From assembly GCA_030531555.1 (NCBI GenBank), contig JAUNNI010000004.1:1-64000 (forward strand): DNA of 64,000 bases. Direction: 5' to 3'. The notes below the pieces were generated by a model that searched no databases, was not told the DNA's origin, and saw only the letters and a list, made by a program, of their open reading frames with translations. Shown here piece after piece: positions 34,883 to 44,200 of the stretch. Made by a program: the position numbers and the translations under genes. Within the stretch, counting starts at the first letter, position 1. Each line of letters starts with the position of its first letter. This DNA is from Eubacteriales bacterium. Its GTDB lineage: Bacteria; Bacillota; Clostridia; Lachnospirales; Lachnospiraceae.

Positions 34883-34912
34883 TTGAAAATTGATGGGGAC
34901 TTCTGTTATAAT
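34883..34912 (+). promoter_or_regulatory. Extended -10 promoter of the MttB-like operon
   Basis: TTGAAA (34883-34888), 18-nt spacer, TGTTATAAT ending in TATAAT (34907-34912). Downstream, CACATGT (34927-34933) and ACATGTG (34960-34966) form an inverted repeat that could bind a regulator or fold in the leader. Confidence 0.65.
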
Positions 34913-35022
34913 CTCTAGTGTCAAGACACATGTATATATGAATGTATAACACTGACATGACATGTGCACATAATTATGATTTCGATTTTATATAGAATAG
35001 ACTAACGAAAAAGGAGAGAACA

Positions 35023-36465
35023 ATGTTAGGCAGAATCAAATACGATGTATTAAATCAGGCAGAACTTGAATTATTCAAAGATCGTGTGCAGCAGCTTTTA
35101 AGCAAAAGAGGCATCATTTTAGAGCATGAGGCCTTAAAAGACGAGTTAGAAAAAGCAGGATGTATTGTAAAAAGAAAACATGTATATTTTCCGGAGGAAG
35201 TCATTGAACGTGCGCTTTCCACAGTACCAAAAGAGTTTACATTTTATGCACCTGATGAAAAATACAATATGAAATTCCCAAATGAAGAAGGAAGATTCTA
35301 CACCAGAACTTGTACCGGCGGCATGAATTATCTTCCAGTGGAAGGTGAAAAACATCTGGTGAATTTTGATGATGTCAGAGAATGGTATCATTTGACAAAT
35401 CAGTTAGAAAACATCAGTTTTGTGGCGCTTCCATCCACCTGTGAAGAAGGGGTACCTGCTGAGGTTATCGATGTTTACACTTTGGAGCAGGCTTTACTTC
35501 ATTCCAAAAAACATATCTGGATTCAGCCATATGAAGGAGCGAATGTGAAACATTTGATTCGCATGTGCCAGGAGGTTGCAGGCGGAGCAGAGGAATTGAA
35601 GGAGAAACCATTTGTCAGCTTTATTTCCTGTTCAGTTCCTGTTTTGAAATTCAAAAATATGGATGCAGAGATTATCTATCAGTGTGGGAAAGCCGGCATT
35701 CCAGTGCAACCTTGTTCTTTGCCAACTGCTGGAGCAAACACACCAGTGACTGCCCAGGGAACTGCTCTTGCAGCTTGTGCAGATGTTTTGGCACAGATTA
35801 TCATGTTACAGATTCTTTGTCCGGGACTTCCTGTTATTGCAACTACATTACTGTTTTCCCTGGATATGAAAACAACAGCCACTTTACAGTCTAATACAGA
35901 AATCACATTTGGCCGATTGATCTGTATGCAGGTTTTTGAACAGGGATACGGTATTCGCTGCCACTCTTATGGAACCGGAACGGATAGTTTCCATGTGGAT
36001 GATGGACAAAACTATATCGAGAGAACTTCTCTCATTCATATGATGGCCATGTCAGATGCTTCCGTATTGGGTGGTGCAGGCCAGTTAGAAACTGCACTTA
36101 CCATCAGTCCGTTACAGCTGATCATTGATAATGAGATTTTTGGAATGGCAAGACGTTTAAGAAAAGGTCTGGCGGTGGATGATGAAACTCTTGATTTTGA
36201 AGAGCTTCTGGCAGGAAAAGACAAATCCGGCTATCTCATGAGTGATCATACCATGGCTCATTTCAAAGAAATGCATCGCCAGGAATTGTTCTTCAAAGGT
36301 ACCGTTGAAGGAAGAGATGATGCAAATCTGAATATGATGGAACGTGTTCATAAAAAATATAAGGAACTTATGGCCAATCCAAGAGAAGTGGTTCTTGGGG
36401 AAGCTTTACAGAAAAAAGTTCATGAAATCGTATTAGAGGCAGAAAAAGATCTGATTTCAAAATAA
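35023..36465 (+). CDS. MttB-family methyltransferase (non-pyrrolysine type)
   Basis: A 480-residue protein of the trimethylamine methyltransferase superfamily. Recognisable stretches are LLSKRGIILEHEALKDELEKAGC near the N-terminus, FYTRTCTGGMNYLP, and CSLPTAGANTPVTAQGTALAACADVLAQIIMLQILCPGLPVIATT. The frame is open throughout with no internal TAG, so there is no pyrrolysine; such homologues demethylate quaternary amines such as glycine betaine, proline betaine, carnitine or gamma-butyrobetaine, passing the methyl to a corrinoid protein. No corrinoid protein or methyltransferase II gene is beside it. A small membrane protein and a symporter in the same operon probably import the substrate. Confidence 0.88.
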   Translation: MLGRIKYDVLNQAELELFKDRVQQLLSKRGIILEHEALKDELEKAGCIVKRKHVYFPEEVIERALSTVPKEFTFYAPDEKYNMKFPNEEGRFYTRTCTGGMNYLPVEGEKHLVNFDDVREWYHLTNQLENISFVALPSTCEEGVPAEVIDVYTLEQALLHSKKHIWIQPYEGANVKHLIRMCQEVAGGAEELKEKPFVSFISCSVPVLKFKNMDAEIIYQCGKAGIPVQPCSLPTAGANTPVTAQGTALAACADVLAQIIMLQILCPGLPVIATTLLFSLDMKTTATLQSNTEITFGRLICMQVFEQGYGIRCHSYGTGTDSFHVDDGQNYIERTSLIHMMAMSDASVLGGAGQLETALTISPLQLIIDNEIFGMARRLRKGLAVDDETLDFEELLAGKDKSGYLMSDHTMAHFKEMHRQELFFKGTVEGRDDANLNMMERVHKKYKELMANPREVVLGEALQKKVHEIVLEAEKDLISK

Positions 36466-36495
36466 AAATCTTTCCAAAGAGAGGGGAATCCCAAA

Positions 36496-36714
36496 ATGAA
36501 AAATAAGAGAAAAAAAGTAGAGAGAATTTGGCTTTGCAGTGTCATATTTTTCTATATTTGTTACAATCTTCCAATGATTCCGAAATACGGGCAGCAATTT
36601 CCAATGCTGTTACATAGCCTGCTCACTTTAGTGCCATTGTGGATCAGTGTTTATGTAGGTCTCATCTGTGTCTGTCGTTTGTATCCACTTCGTAAAAAGG
36701 AGAAAAAATCATGA
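36496..36714 (+). CDS. Small two-helix membrane protein, symporter partner
   Basis: A 72-residue protein with a basic N-terminus, two membrane helices (about 11-30 and 40-63) and a basic C-terminus. Its last bases overlap the symporter start (ATGA), a sign of stoichiometric co-translation. Short two-helix proteins of the DUF997/DUF3311 type commonly sit directly before sodium:solute symporter genes (as YhdT before PanF); this one fits by size, topology and place. It may stabilise the symporter. A GAGAGGGG ribosome binding site precedes the ATG. Confidence 0.72.
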   Translation: MKNKRKKVERIWLCSVIFFYICYNLPMIPKYGQQFPMLLHSLLTLVPLWISVYVGLICVCRLYPLRKKEKKS

Positions 36715-38237
36715 TTAGTCAAAGAACAATCTGGATTGCTTTTGCTGTTTATTTATTTTTCTTATTGGCCGTTGCTTTTTATGAAAATATAAAAAGCAAA
36801 CAGACCAGCGCAAGAGGTTTTGCAACGGCAGGGGGAAGTATTTCCTGGCCTATCCTTGTCATGACATATTTGGCTTCTCTCATGAGTACCTGGGTTTTCT
36901 TTGCAGGTCCTGGTGCTTATTATCGTGGGGGAATTGGATACTGGGCATCGGAATTATCCTATATCTGCCTTTTTCCAATCATGGTACATTTTGTCATGAA
37001 TAAAGTATGGATGATCAACAGTAAACGTCACTATACTACACCAGCAGATTTCTTTTATGATCGTTTTAAAAGTCCGCTTCTGCGTGCTTTGTTGGCCCTC
37101 ATCTTTTTGAGTGCATCTTTTCCTTATGTAACCAGCGTATTGATCGCCATCTCAAAAGGGGCAGAGATCGCAACCAACAACGAGATTTCTTATGAAAAGA
37201 TTGTAATCATTGTGGGAATCGTTTTGGTGGCCTATGTTATGATCGGTGGTTTAAAATCCATCGCTTTAACCGATACTATTCAGGGAATCGCATATATCAG
37301 TATCTTATGGATCATTGTAATTGCCTGTATTGTGGTTGCTTTTGGTGGATCTCTTGGACAGGCCATTGGAAAGATTCAGGAGCAGACCAGCAGTTGGTTC
37401 TCTTATCCGGGACCGGAAGGATGGGTGACTTATGGCTCACGTTTTGGTTATCCATTTTCCTGTGCTATTGGCTGGACCGTAATGCTTCCTCATGTATTCA
37501 TCCGTTCCGGGTATTCGGGCAAGGATTTGGGAACCCAAAGACGTCTGATGTTTTTAACACCGGTTTTGCAGGCCTTTGTATGGACAGGAACCATGTTGAT
37601 TGGTCTTGTCAGTATTGCACTGCTTCCAGGATTGTCCTCTTCAGAGACAGAATATATCATTCCTTATTTGATTCAGAATGTTATCAATAAAAGCCATCCT
37701 ACTCTGGCAGTTATTTTGATGCTGGGATTTTTCGTGGGAGCCCTGGCTGTTGGAATCTCCACAGCGGATTCCTTCCTTTTGGTGGCAGGATCCATTATCT
37801 CTGAAGATATTGTGCGACACACTTTACATTTGAAATTCTCAGAAAAAGGCCGTTTGATCTGTGTACGCAGCGTAGTAGCTTTTGTGGGAATCAGTAGTAT
37901 TTTCTTTGCCATTCGACCACCACAGCTGATTTTTACTTTGATTATGTTTGCCATCGCCATTGTTATGCCGCTATTTCCGATTTTGGTTCTTGGAATTTAT
38001 TGGAAGAAAGCAACGAAGGAAGGTGCCATTGTGGGAACCATCGTGGGAACGGTCCTTGTTCTTTTGACATATTTTGTATGGAATATGGGTGATACCTGGT
38101 ATGGAGCTTTTGGACTTTTTGGTGCAACGATCAGTATGATTCTTGTCAGTCTTGTTACGGAAAATGATCCGGAAGATTCCAAGAAATTCTACGAAGCATT
38201 GGAGGAAACGGAAGACATCTATTTTGAAAATGAATAA
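36711..38237 (+). CDS. Sodium:solute symporter (SSS family)
   Basis: A 508-residue transporter with about 13 membrane segments. Conserved features include ATAGGSISWPILVMTYLASLMSTWVFFAGPGAYYRGGIGYW in the first helices (sodium/substrate site), SASFPYVTSVLIAISKG and GALAVGISTADSFLLVAGSIISEDI in the helix bearing the second sodium site. The SSS family includes pantothenate, proline and betaine carriers. Because it shares an operon with an MttB-like methyltransferase, a methylated amine or betaine is the most likely substrate; this is inference from context. An acidic C-terminal tail ends the protein. Confidence 0.9.
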   Translation: MISQRTIWIAFAVYLFFLLAVAFYENIKSKQTSARGFATAGGSISWPILVMTYLASLMSTWVFFAGPGAYYRGGIGYWASELSYICLFPIMVHFVMNKVWMINSKRHYTTPADFFYDRFKSPLLRALLALIFLSASFPYVTSVLIAISKGAEIATNNEISYEKIVIIVGIVLVAYVMIGGLKSIALTDTIQGIAYISILWIIVIACIVVAFGGSLGQAIGKIQEQTSSWFSYPGPEGWVTYGSRFGYPFSCAIGWTVMLPHVFIRSGYSGKDLGTQRRLMFLTPVLQAFVWTGTMLIGLVSIALLPGLSSSETEYIIPYLIQNVINKSHPTLAVILMLGFFVGALAVGISTADSFLLVAGSIISEDIVRHTLHLKFSEKGRLICVRSVVAFVGISSIFFAIRPPQLIFTLIMFAIAIVMPLFPILVLGIYWKKATKEGAIVGTIVGTVLVLLTYFVWNMGDTWYGAFGLFGATISMILVSLVTENDPEDSKKFYEALEETEDIYFENE

Positions 38238-38255
38238 ATTGCAGGATTATTGTTC

Positions 38256-38284
38256 TTGTATTACAGTAGCTAATATGGTATAAT
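38256..38284 (+). promoter_or_regulatory. Promoter of thrC
   Basis: TTGTAT (38256-38261), 17-nt spacer, TATAAT (38279-38284), 72 nt before the ATG at 38356. No T-box or other leader element is seen. Confidence 0.6.
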
Positions 38285-38355
38285 AATTGCAATTTTCGAT
38301 TGAAAAATGAATTTTAAAGTTAATAATCTTGCAAAATATCATACAGGAGGGCATT

Positions 38356-39843
38356 ATGAACCTTATCTACAGAAGTACACGTAATAATGAAGAAACTGCA
38401 ACAGCTTCCCAGGCTATCCTTAAAGGACTTGCTAACAAGGGAGGACTCTTTGTTCCAGATCAGATTCCTGCCATGGACGTTCCGATGGCAGAACTTGCAA
38501 AAATGAATTATCAGCAGATTGCTTATGAAGTAATGAAATTATTCTTCACTGATTTTACGGAAGAAGAATTGAAACATTGCATTAACAGCGCTTATGATAA
38601 AAAGTTTGATACAGAAAATATCGCAGAGCTCGTAAAAAAAGGAGATGCATATTTCTTAGAATTATTCCATGGTGCAACCATTGCTTTTAAAGATATGGCA
38701 TTATCCATTCTTCCATATCTTCTTACCACAAGTGCAAAGAAAAATGGAGTAAAAAATGAAATTGTAATCTTAACTGCAACATCCGGTGATACAGGAAAGG
38801 CAGCGTTGGCAGGCTTTGCTGATGTTCCTGGAACAAAGATCATCGTATTCTATCCAAAGCATGGTGTCAGCCCAATTCAGGAAAAACAGATGGTAACACA
38901 GCGCGGAGATAACACATTTGTCATCGGAATTGAAGGAAACTTTGACGATGCACAGACAGGGGTTAAGCAGATGTTCTCTGACCCAGAGCTTGCCAAAGAA
39001 TTAGATGCAGCAGGATACCAGTTCTCCTCCGCAAACTCCATCAATATCGGTCGTCTGATTCCTCAGGTTGCTTACTATGTATATAGCTACGCAACATTAT
39101 TAGGACGTGGAGAGATTGAAGATGGCGAAAAAATCAATGTGGTAGTTCCAACCGGTAACTTTGGTAACATCCTTGCCGCTTCTTATGCAAAGCAGATGGG
39201 TATTCCAATTGATCGTTTAATCTGTGCATCCAATGATAATAAAGTATTATTTGATTTCTTTACCACAGGATGCTACGACAAAAACCGCCAGTTCATTCTC
39301 ACATCTTCTCCATCCATGGATATTTTGATCTCCAGTAACTTAGAACGTCTGATCTACCAGACAGCAGATCGTGATGCAGAGAAGAACAATGCATTCATGG
39401 CAGACCTTGGCAGCAAGGGAAGCTACCAGATTACAGATTCCATGAAAGAACAGATGGCAGACTTCTATGGTAACTATGCAAGTGAAGCAGAAGTTGCAGC
39501 AACCATCAAGAAAATGTATGATGCTTGTGGCTATATCATGGATACACATACTGCAGTAGCAGCAAATGTTTATGAAAAATTCCTTGCAGATACTAAAGAT
39601 AATAAGAAAGCAGTCATTGCTTCCACAGCGAGCCCTTACAAGTTCACAAGAAGCGTTATGAATGCCATTGATCCAGCTTATGACAAACAGACAGATTTCG
39701 AGTTGGTAGATGAGTTAGAACGTATTTCCGGCGTGAAAGTTCCACAGGCCATCGAAGATATCCGAAGTGCAGCGATTCTTCATGACACTGTTTGTGAAAC
39801 AGAAGATATGTGCAAAGAAGTGAAAAAGATTCTTGGTATCTAA
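38356..39843 (+). CDS. thrC: Threonine synthase
   Basis: A 495-residue PLP-dependent enzyme converting O-phosphohomoserine to threonine. The N-terminal MNLIYRSTRNNEETATASQAILKGLANKGGLFVPDQIP is typical of the longer bacterial class. FHGATIAFKDMALSILPYLL carries the PLP lysine, TATSGDTGKAALAGFADV the phosphate-binding loop, and VVPTGNFGNILAASYAKQMG the second. An in-frame TTG at 38329 is open, but AGGAGG lies just before the ATG at 38356. The gene stands alone; homoserine kinase and dehydrogenase genes are elsewhere. Confidence 0.96.
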   Translation: MNLIYRSTRNNEETATASQAILKGLANKGGLFVPDQIPAMDVPMAELAKMNYQQIAYEVMKLFFTDFTEEELKHCINSAYDKKFDTENIAELVKKGDAYFLELFHGATIAFKDMALSILPYLLTTSAKKNGVKNEIVILTATSGDTGKAALAGFADVPGTKIIVFYPKHGVSPIQEKQMVTQRGDNTFVIGIEGNFDDAQTGVKQMFSDPELAKELDAAGYQFSSANSINIGRLIPQVAYYVYSYATLLGRGEIEDGEKINVVVPTGNFGNILAASYAKQMGIPIDRLICASNDNKVLFDFFTTGCYDKNRQFILTSSPSMDILISSNLERLIYQTADRDAEKNNAFMADLGSKGSYQITDSMKEQMADFYGNYASEAEVAATIKKMYDACGYIMDTHTAVAANVYEKFLADTKDNKKAVIASTASPYKFTRSVMNAIDPAYDKQTDFELVDELERISGVKVPQAIEDIRSAAILHDTVCETEDMCKEVKKILGI

Positions 39844-39864
39844 TTAAAAAAAGCAAATAATAGG

Positions 39865-39893
39865 TTGACATAGATACGCTTTGTACGTATAAT
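39865..39893 (+). promoter_or_regulatory. Perfect consensus promoter of rpoD
   Basis: TTGACA (39865-39870), 17-nt spacer, TATAAT (39888-39893). All twelve positions match consensus. It is followed by a 190-nt leader with three hairpins. Confidence 0.85.
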
Positions 39894-39899
39894 TAAAAT

Positions 39900-40060
39900 G
39901 ATATTCTAACGAGAAATATCACTTTGTAATCTATAAATCAATCAGAAAAAGAAAGGGAGGGTATACGCTATTTTTGTTTCGTTACCCTTCCTTGCAATGT
40001 TTATGATATGTAAAAAACGCCATGTCATTGGGTGATTTTACAAGAAGTCACCTGTAATTT
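39900..40060 (+). promoter_or_regulatory. Structured rpoD leader with three hairpins
   Basis: GATATT pairs with AATATC (39901-39921); AAGGGAGGGTA pairs over 11 bp with TACCCTTCCTT (about 39952-40000); and GGTGATT pairs with AAGTCACC (about 40031-40053). No T run follows any of them, so they are not terminators. They could affect translation or mRNA stability. Confidence 0.4.
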
Positions 40061-40094
40061 TTATTGAAAATGGGATGAATATAGGAGAAAAAGA

Positions 40095-41201
40095 ATGGAA
40101 GACACCAGATTAGTTTTTTCCAATACCATGGAGAACTTACTGAAGCAGGCGAAAAGAAACAAAAATGTCTTAGAGTACAAAGAGATTAACGATGCGTTCA
40201 AGGATATTGAACTTACGCCTGAAAAGTTTGAATGGATCCTTGATTACTTTGAAAAACAGGGTGTTGATGTGTTGAACACAGATGAGGATGATTCCGACGA
40301 AGATGAATTCGTAGATGATGAAGAAAATGAAGAGATTAAGATCATCACAGATAAAGATATCCTCGAGGGTGTCAGCTTAGAAGATCCTGTACGTATGTAC
40401 CTTAAGGAGATTGGTAACATTCCTCTTCTTACTGCGGAAGAAGAAGTATTTCTTGCGCAGCGTATTGAAAAAGGGGATGAGATGGCCAGAAAACAGCTGA
40501 TTGAAGCGAACCTTCGTCTTGTTGTCAGCATTGCAAAGAAATATGTTGGACGCGGCATGTCTTTCCTTGACCTCATTCAGGAGGGTAACATGGGATTGAT
40601 GAAAGCCGTTGAAAAATTTGATTACAAAAAGGGTAATAAGTTCAGTACTTATTCCACATGGTGGATTCGTCAGGCAATTACCCGTGGTATTGCGGATACT
40701 GCAAAAACCATCCGTGTACCAGTACATATGGTAGAAACCATTAATAAAACATTACGTACCTCAAGAATGCTTCTTCAGGAATTAGGCAGAGAACCAACCA
40801 ATGAAGAAATCGCAAAGAAAATGGGTATGCCAGTTGCGAAGATCGATGAGATCCTCAAAACTTCCAGAGACCCGGTTTCTCTTGACACACCAATCGGTGA
40901 GGAAGAGGATAGCCAGCTTGGCGATTTCATTGAAGATGAGTCTCTCTTATCTCCAGTAGATTCTGCTTCTTTCTCCATGCTGAAAGAAGAGCTTGAGCTT
41001 GCGATGGCATCCCTCACAGAGCGTGAAAGAAACGTTATTAAGTTACGTTTTGGTTTAGATGACGGCAAGACAAGAACTCTTGAAGAAGTTGGAAAAGAAT
41101 TCTGCGTAACCAGAGAACGTATCAGACAGATCGAAGCGAAAGCCCTTCGAAAACTGAGACATCCTAGCAGAAGCAGAAAGTTAAAAGATTTCCTTGAATA
41201 A
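40095..41201 (+). CDS. rpoD: Primary sigma factor RpoD (sigma-A)
   Basis: A 368-residue housekeeping sigma factor. A shortened region 1.1 and acidic stretch ([18 protein letters not shown]) precede region 1.2 ([16 protein letters not shown]), region 2 ([38 protein letters not shown] and [17 protein letters not shown]), region 3 ([15 protein letters not shown]...[20 protein letters not shown]) and region 4 ([30 protein letters not shown]). All determinants for -10 and -35 recognition are present. It recognises the TTGACA/TATAAT promoters seen throughout the window. A terminator separates it from polC. Confidence 0.98.
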   Translation: MEDTRLVFSNTMENLLKQAKRNKNVLEYKEINDAFKDIELTPEKFEWILDYFEKQGVDVLNTDEDDSDEDEFVDDEENEEIKIITDKDILEGVSLEDPVRMYLKEIGNIPLLTAEEEVFLAQRIEKGDEMARKQLIEANLRLVVSIAKKYVGRGMSFLDLIQEGNMGLMKAVEKFDYKKGNKFSTYSTWWIRQAITRGIADTAKTIRVPVHMVETINKTLRTSRMLLQELGREPTNEEIAKKMGMPVAKIDEILKTSRDPVSLDTPIGEEEDSQLGDFIEDESLLSPVDSASFSMLKEELELAMASLTERERNVIKLRFGLDDGKTRTLEEVGKEFCVTRERIRQIEAKALRKLRHPSRSRKLKDFLE

Positions 41202-41210
41202 AACAGATAG

Positions 41211-41241
41211 GGAAGACCGATGATGGTCTTCCCTTTTTTTC
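41211..41241 (+). terminator. Terminator after rpoD
   Basis: A perfect 9-bp stem, GGGAAGACC with GGTCTTCCC, loop GATGAT, then seven T. Confidence 0.92.
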
Positions 41242-41277
41242 CAGATAACCACCGCAAATCATAAAGAAGGGATATTT

Positions 41278-44200
41278 ATGTTAGAAGGTAATAAATTCTC
41301 GGATGTTTTTCCGGATTATGAGATTCCGGAAGGCTTTCGCTTTATTTTATCTGGCACCATCGTGGAACGAATTGTGCTAAAACAACAAAAAAGGCAGCTG
41401 GTGATCCATATTCGCAGTGAGCACATGTTTTCAAAAAAGATGCTCCGTAAGCTTGCTTTTGACATAAAGAAAAAACTCTTCAGCAGAGATTATGTTTTTG
41501 TGGTGATAGAGGACCGCTATCAGTTGTCGCAGGCATATTCTCTGGAGCAGATCACCAGGGAATACTGGGATAGTATCCTGGAGGACTGCAAACAAATGGG
41601 TCAGGTGGAGTATAGTATGATCTCCAGATGTGATTGGGGATTTGATGATGACATCATGACCATCCTTCTGGAAGATTCCTTTTTGGCAAAAAGCAAAATG
41701 CCGGCATTAAAACAGTATTTTGAAGGATTATTCCTGGATCGTTTTGGCAAAGAAATCAAGGTAGGCTTTGATTTTACCGATGCGGCCAAACAATCTTTCT
41801 ATGCGGCAAGAGAGTACAAGCTGCAGCAGGAAGTGGAGCTGGTTATGGAGCATACCAAGACGACGGAAGCTGAAGAGGAAGAAAAGAAGGAAAATAAAGA
41901 AGAGAAAAAACCGGCGCGTGTTTATCGTGGCAATTTCTTTGAGGAGAGGGCAAGACGACAGGAATTTGGGACGAGACGTCCCAATGGAAAGGATCCTGAT
42001 GTCTTCTATGGAAAGAATTGTGACGGAGAACAGATCGCAATTGAACATATTACAGAAGAAATTGGTATGATCGTCATTCGTGGCGAAATCGTTGATATGG
42101 AGTTAAAAGAGATCCGAGGAAATAAAACGCTGGTTCTTTTCACCATCACCGATTATACCGATTCCATTGCCGGACGTGTCTTTTTGGAAGAAAGCCAGGT
42201 GGAAGATTTCCTGGATCATTTCAAAAAGGGCAAGTTCTATAAGATGAAAGGAACGCCAAACCATGACTTTAGAAGTCACGAACTGGTATTAAGCAGTATC
42301 CGTGGTATCAAAGCTGTGCCGGACCTTCGTACAAAACGTATGGATAAAAGCATGGATAAGAGGGTGGAACTGCATCTTCACACCGTTATGAGTGACAATG
42401 ACAGTGTGGTAGATATTAAAAAAGTGATTCAGACGGCCAAAGAATGGGGACATAAAGCACTTGCCATCACAGACCATGGTGTATTACAGGCCTTCCCGAT
42501 TGCCAATCATTGTATTTCCAAGGAGGAAGAATTCAAAATTATCTACGGTGTGGAAGGTTATTTTGTGGATGATATGAAATCCTTAGTTGTCAATAGCAAG
42601 GGGCAAAGTCTGCGAGATTCTTACGTAGTTTTTGATATTGAGACTACCGGTTTCAGTGAAGTTTATGATGAAATCATCGAAATTGGTGCCGTTAAGCTTA
42701 TGGATGGAGAAGTAAAAGACAGATATAGTGTCTTCATTAATCCAAACCGTCCAATTCCGGCTAAAATTGTGGAACTGACCAGCATCACGGATGAAATGGT
42801 GGCGGATGCAAGAAGTATCGATGAGGTACTTCCGGAATTTCTGGAATTTTGTGAGGGCAGCTGTCTGGTGGCTCACAATGCGGAATTCGATGTGGGATTT
42901 TTGGAAGAAAAAGCCCATAAATTAGGTTATGAAACAGATTTTACCGTGCTTGATACGCTGCAGATGGCCAGACTTTTGTTAAAAGATATGAGCAAATTTG
43001 CTTTAAACACTGTTTGCAAACATCTGGGAATCAAACAGGAGCATCATCATCGTGCAGTGGATGATGCCCGCGTGACGGCGGAAGTTTTTCAACGCTTTAT
43101 CGAAATGTTAGAGGATCAGGAAGTGTTTGACACAAACCAGTTAAATGAGATGGGGCAGGTGTCCGATGACCTGATTAAAAAGGCCAACGCTTACCACGGC
43201 ATCATCTTGGTGAAAAATAATGTGGGACGTGTTAATTTGAATCGTCTGGTTTCTGCTTCTCATTTGCAGTATTTCCACCGACGACCAAAAATTCCGAAAA
43301 CATTGATAGAAAAATATAGAGAAGGCTTGATTTTAGGCTCTGCCTGTGAGGCAGGGGAACTATTTCAGGCCATCATTCGAGATAAAAGTGAGCAGGAAAT
43401 AGCCCGTTTGGTGAATTTCTATGATTATCTGGAAATCCAGCCAATCGGCAATAACCGTTTTATGCTCGAAAGCGACCGATATGAGGCGGCCACAGAGGAA
43501 GATCTTCGCAATTATAATCGCAGAATTGTAGAGCTTGGAGAAAAATACCACAAACCGGTCGTAGCGACTTGTGATGTTCATTTTCTGAATCCGGAAGATG
43601 AAGTATATCGAAGAATTCTTCAGTTTGGAAAGGGGTATCCAGATGCGGATCATCAGGCACCCCTCTATTTCCGAACAACCGAAGAAATGCTGGAGGAATT
43701 TTCCTATCTTGGAGAAGAAAAAGCCTACGAAGTTGTTGTCACAAACAGTAATTTAATCGCAGATATGATCGAGAAGATTTCACCGGTTCATCCGGACAAA
43801 TGTCCTCCGGTCATCGAAAAATCTGACGAAACCCTGACCAAAATCTGCTATGATAAGGCCCATGAAATTTATGGACCTACTTTACCAGACATCGTAAAAG
43901 AACGTTTGGACCGTGAACTGAATTCCATCATTTCCAACGGATTCGCTGTAATGTATATTATTGCACAGAAACTGGTGTGGGATTCCAATGACCATGGTTA
44001 TCTGGTAGGATCCCGAGGCTCTGTTGGATCCTCTTTCGTGGCAACCATGTCTGGCATCACAGAGGTAAATCCGTTGTCTTGTCATTACATTTGCCCAGAG
44101 TGTCATTTTGTAGATTTTGATTCAGAATTTGTAAAACCATATGCCATGAAAGGTATGTCGGGCTGCGATATGCCGGACAGAGTATGCCCACATTGTGGAA

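Noticed and set aside
35023..36465. Pyrrolysine-containing trimethylamine methyltransferase MttB
   Set aside because: The frame has no internal TAG and no pyl genes are seen, so it belongs to the non-pyrrolysine group.
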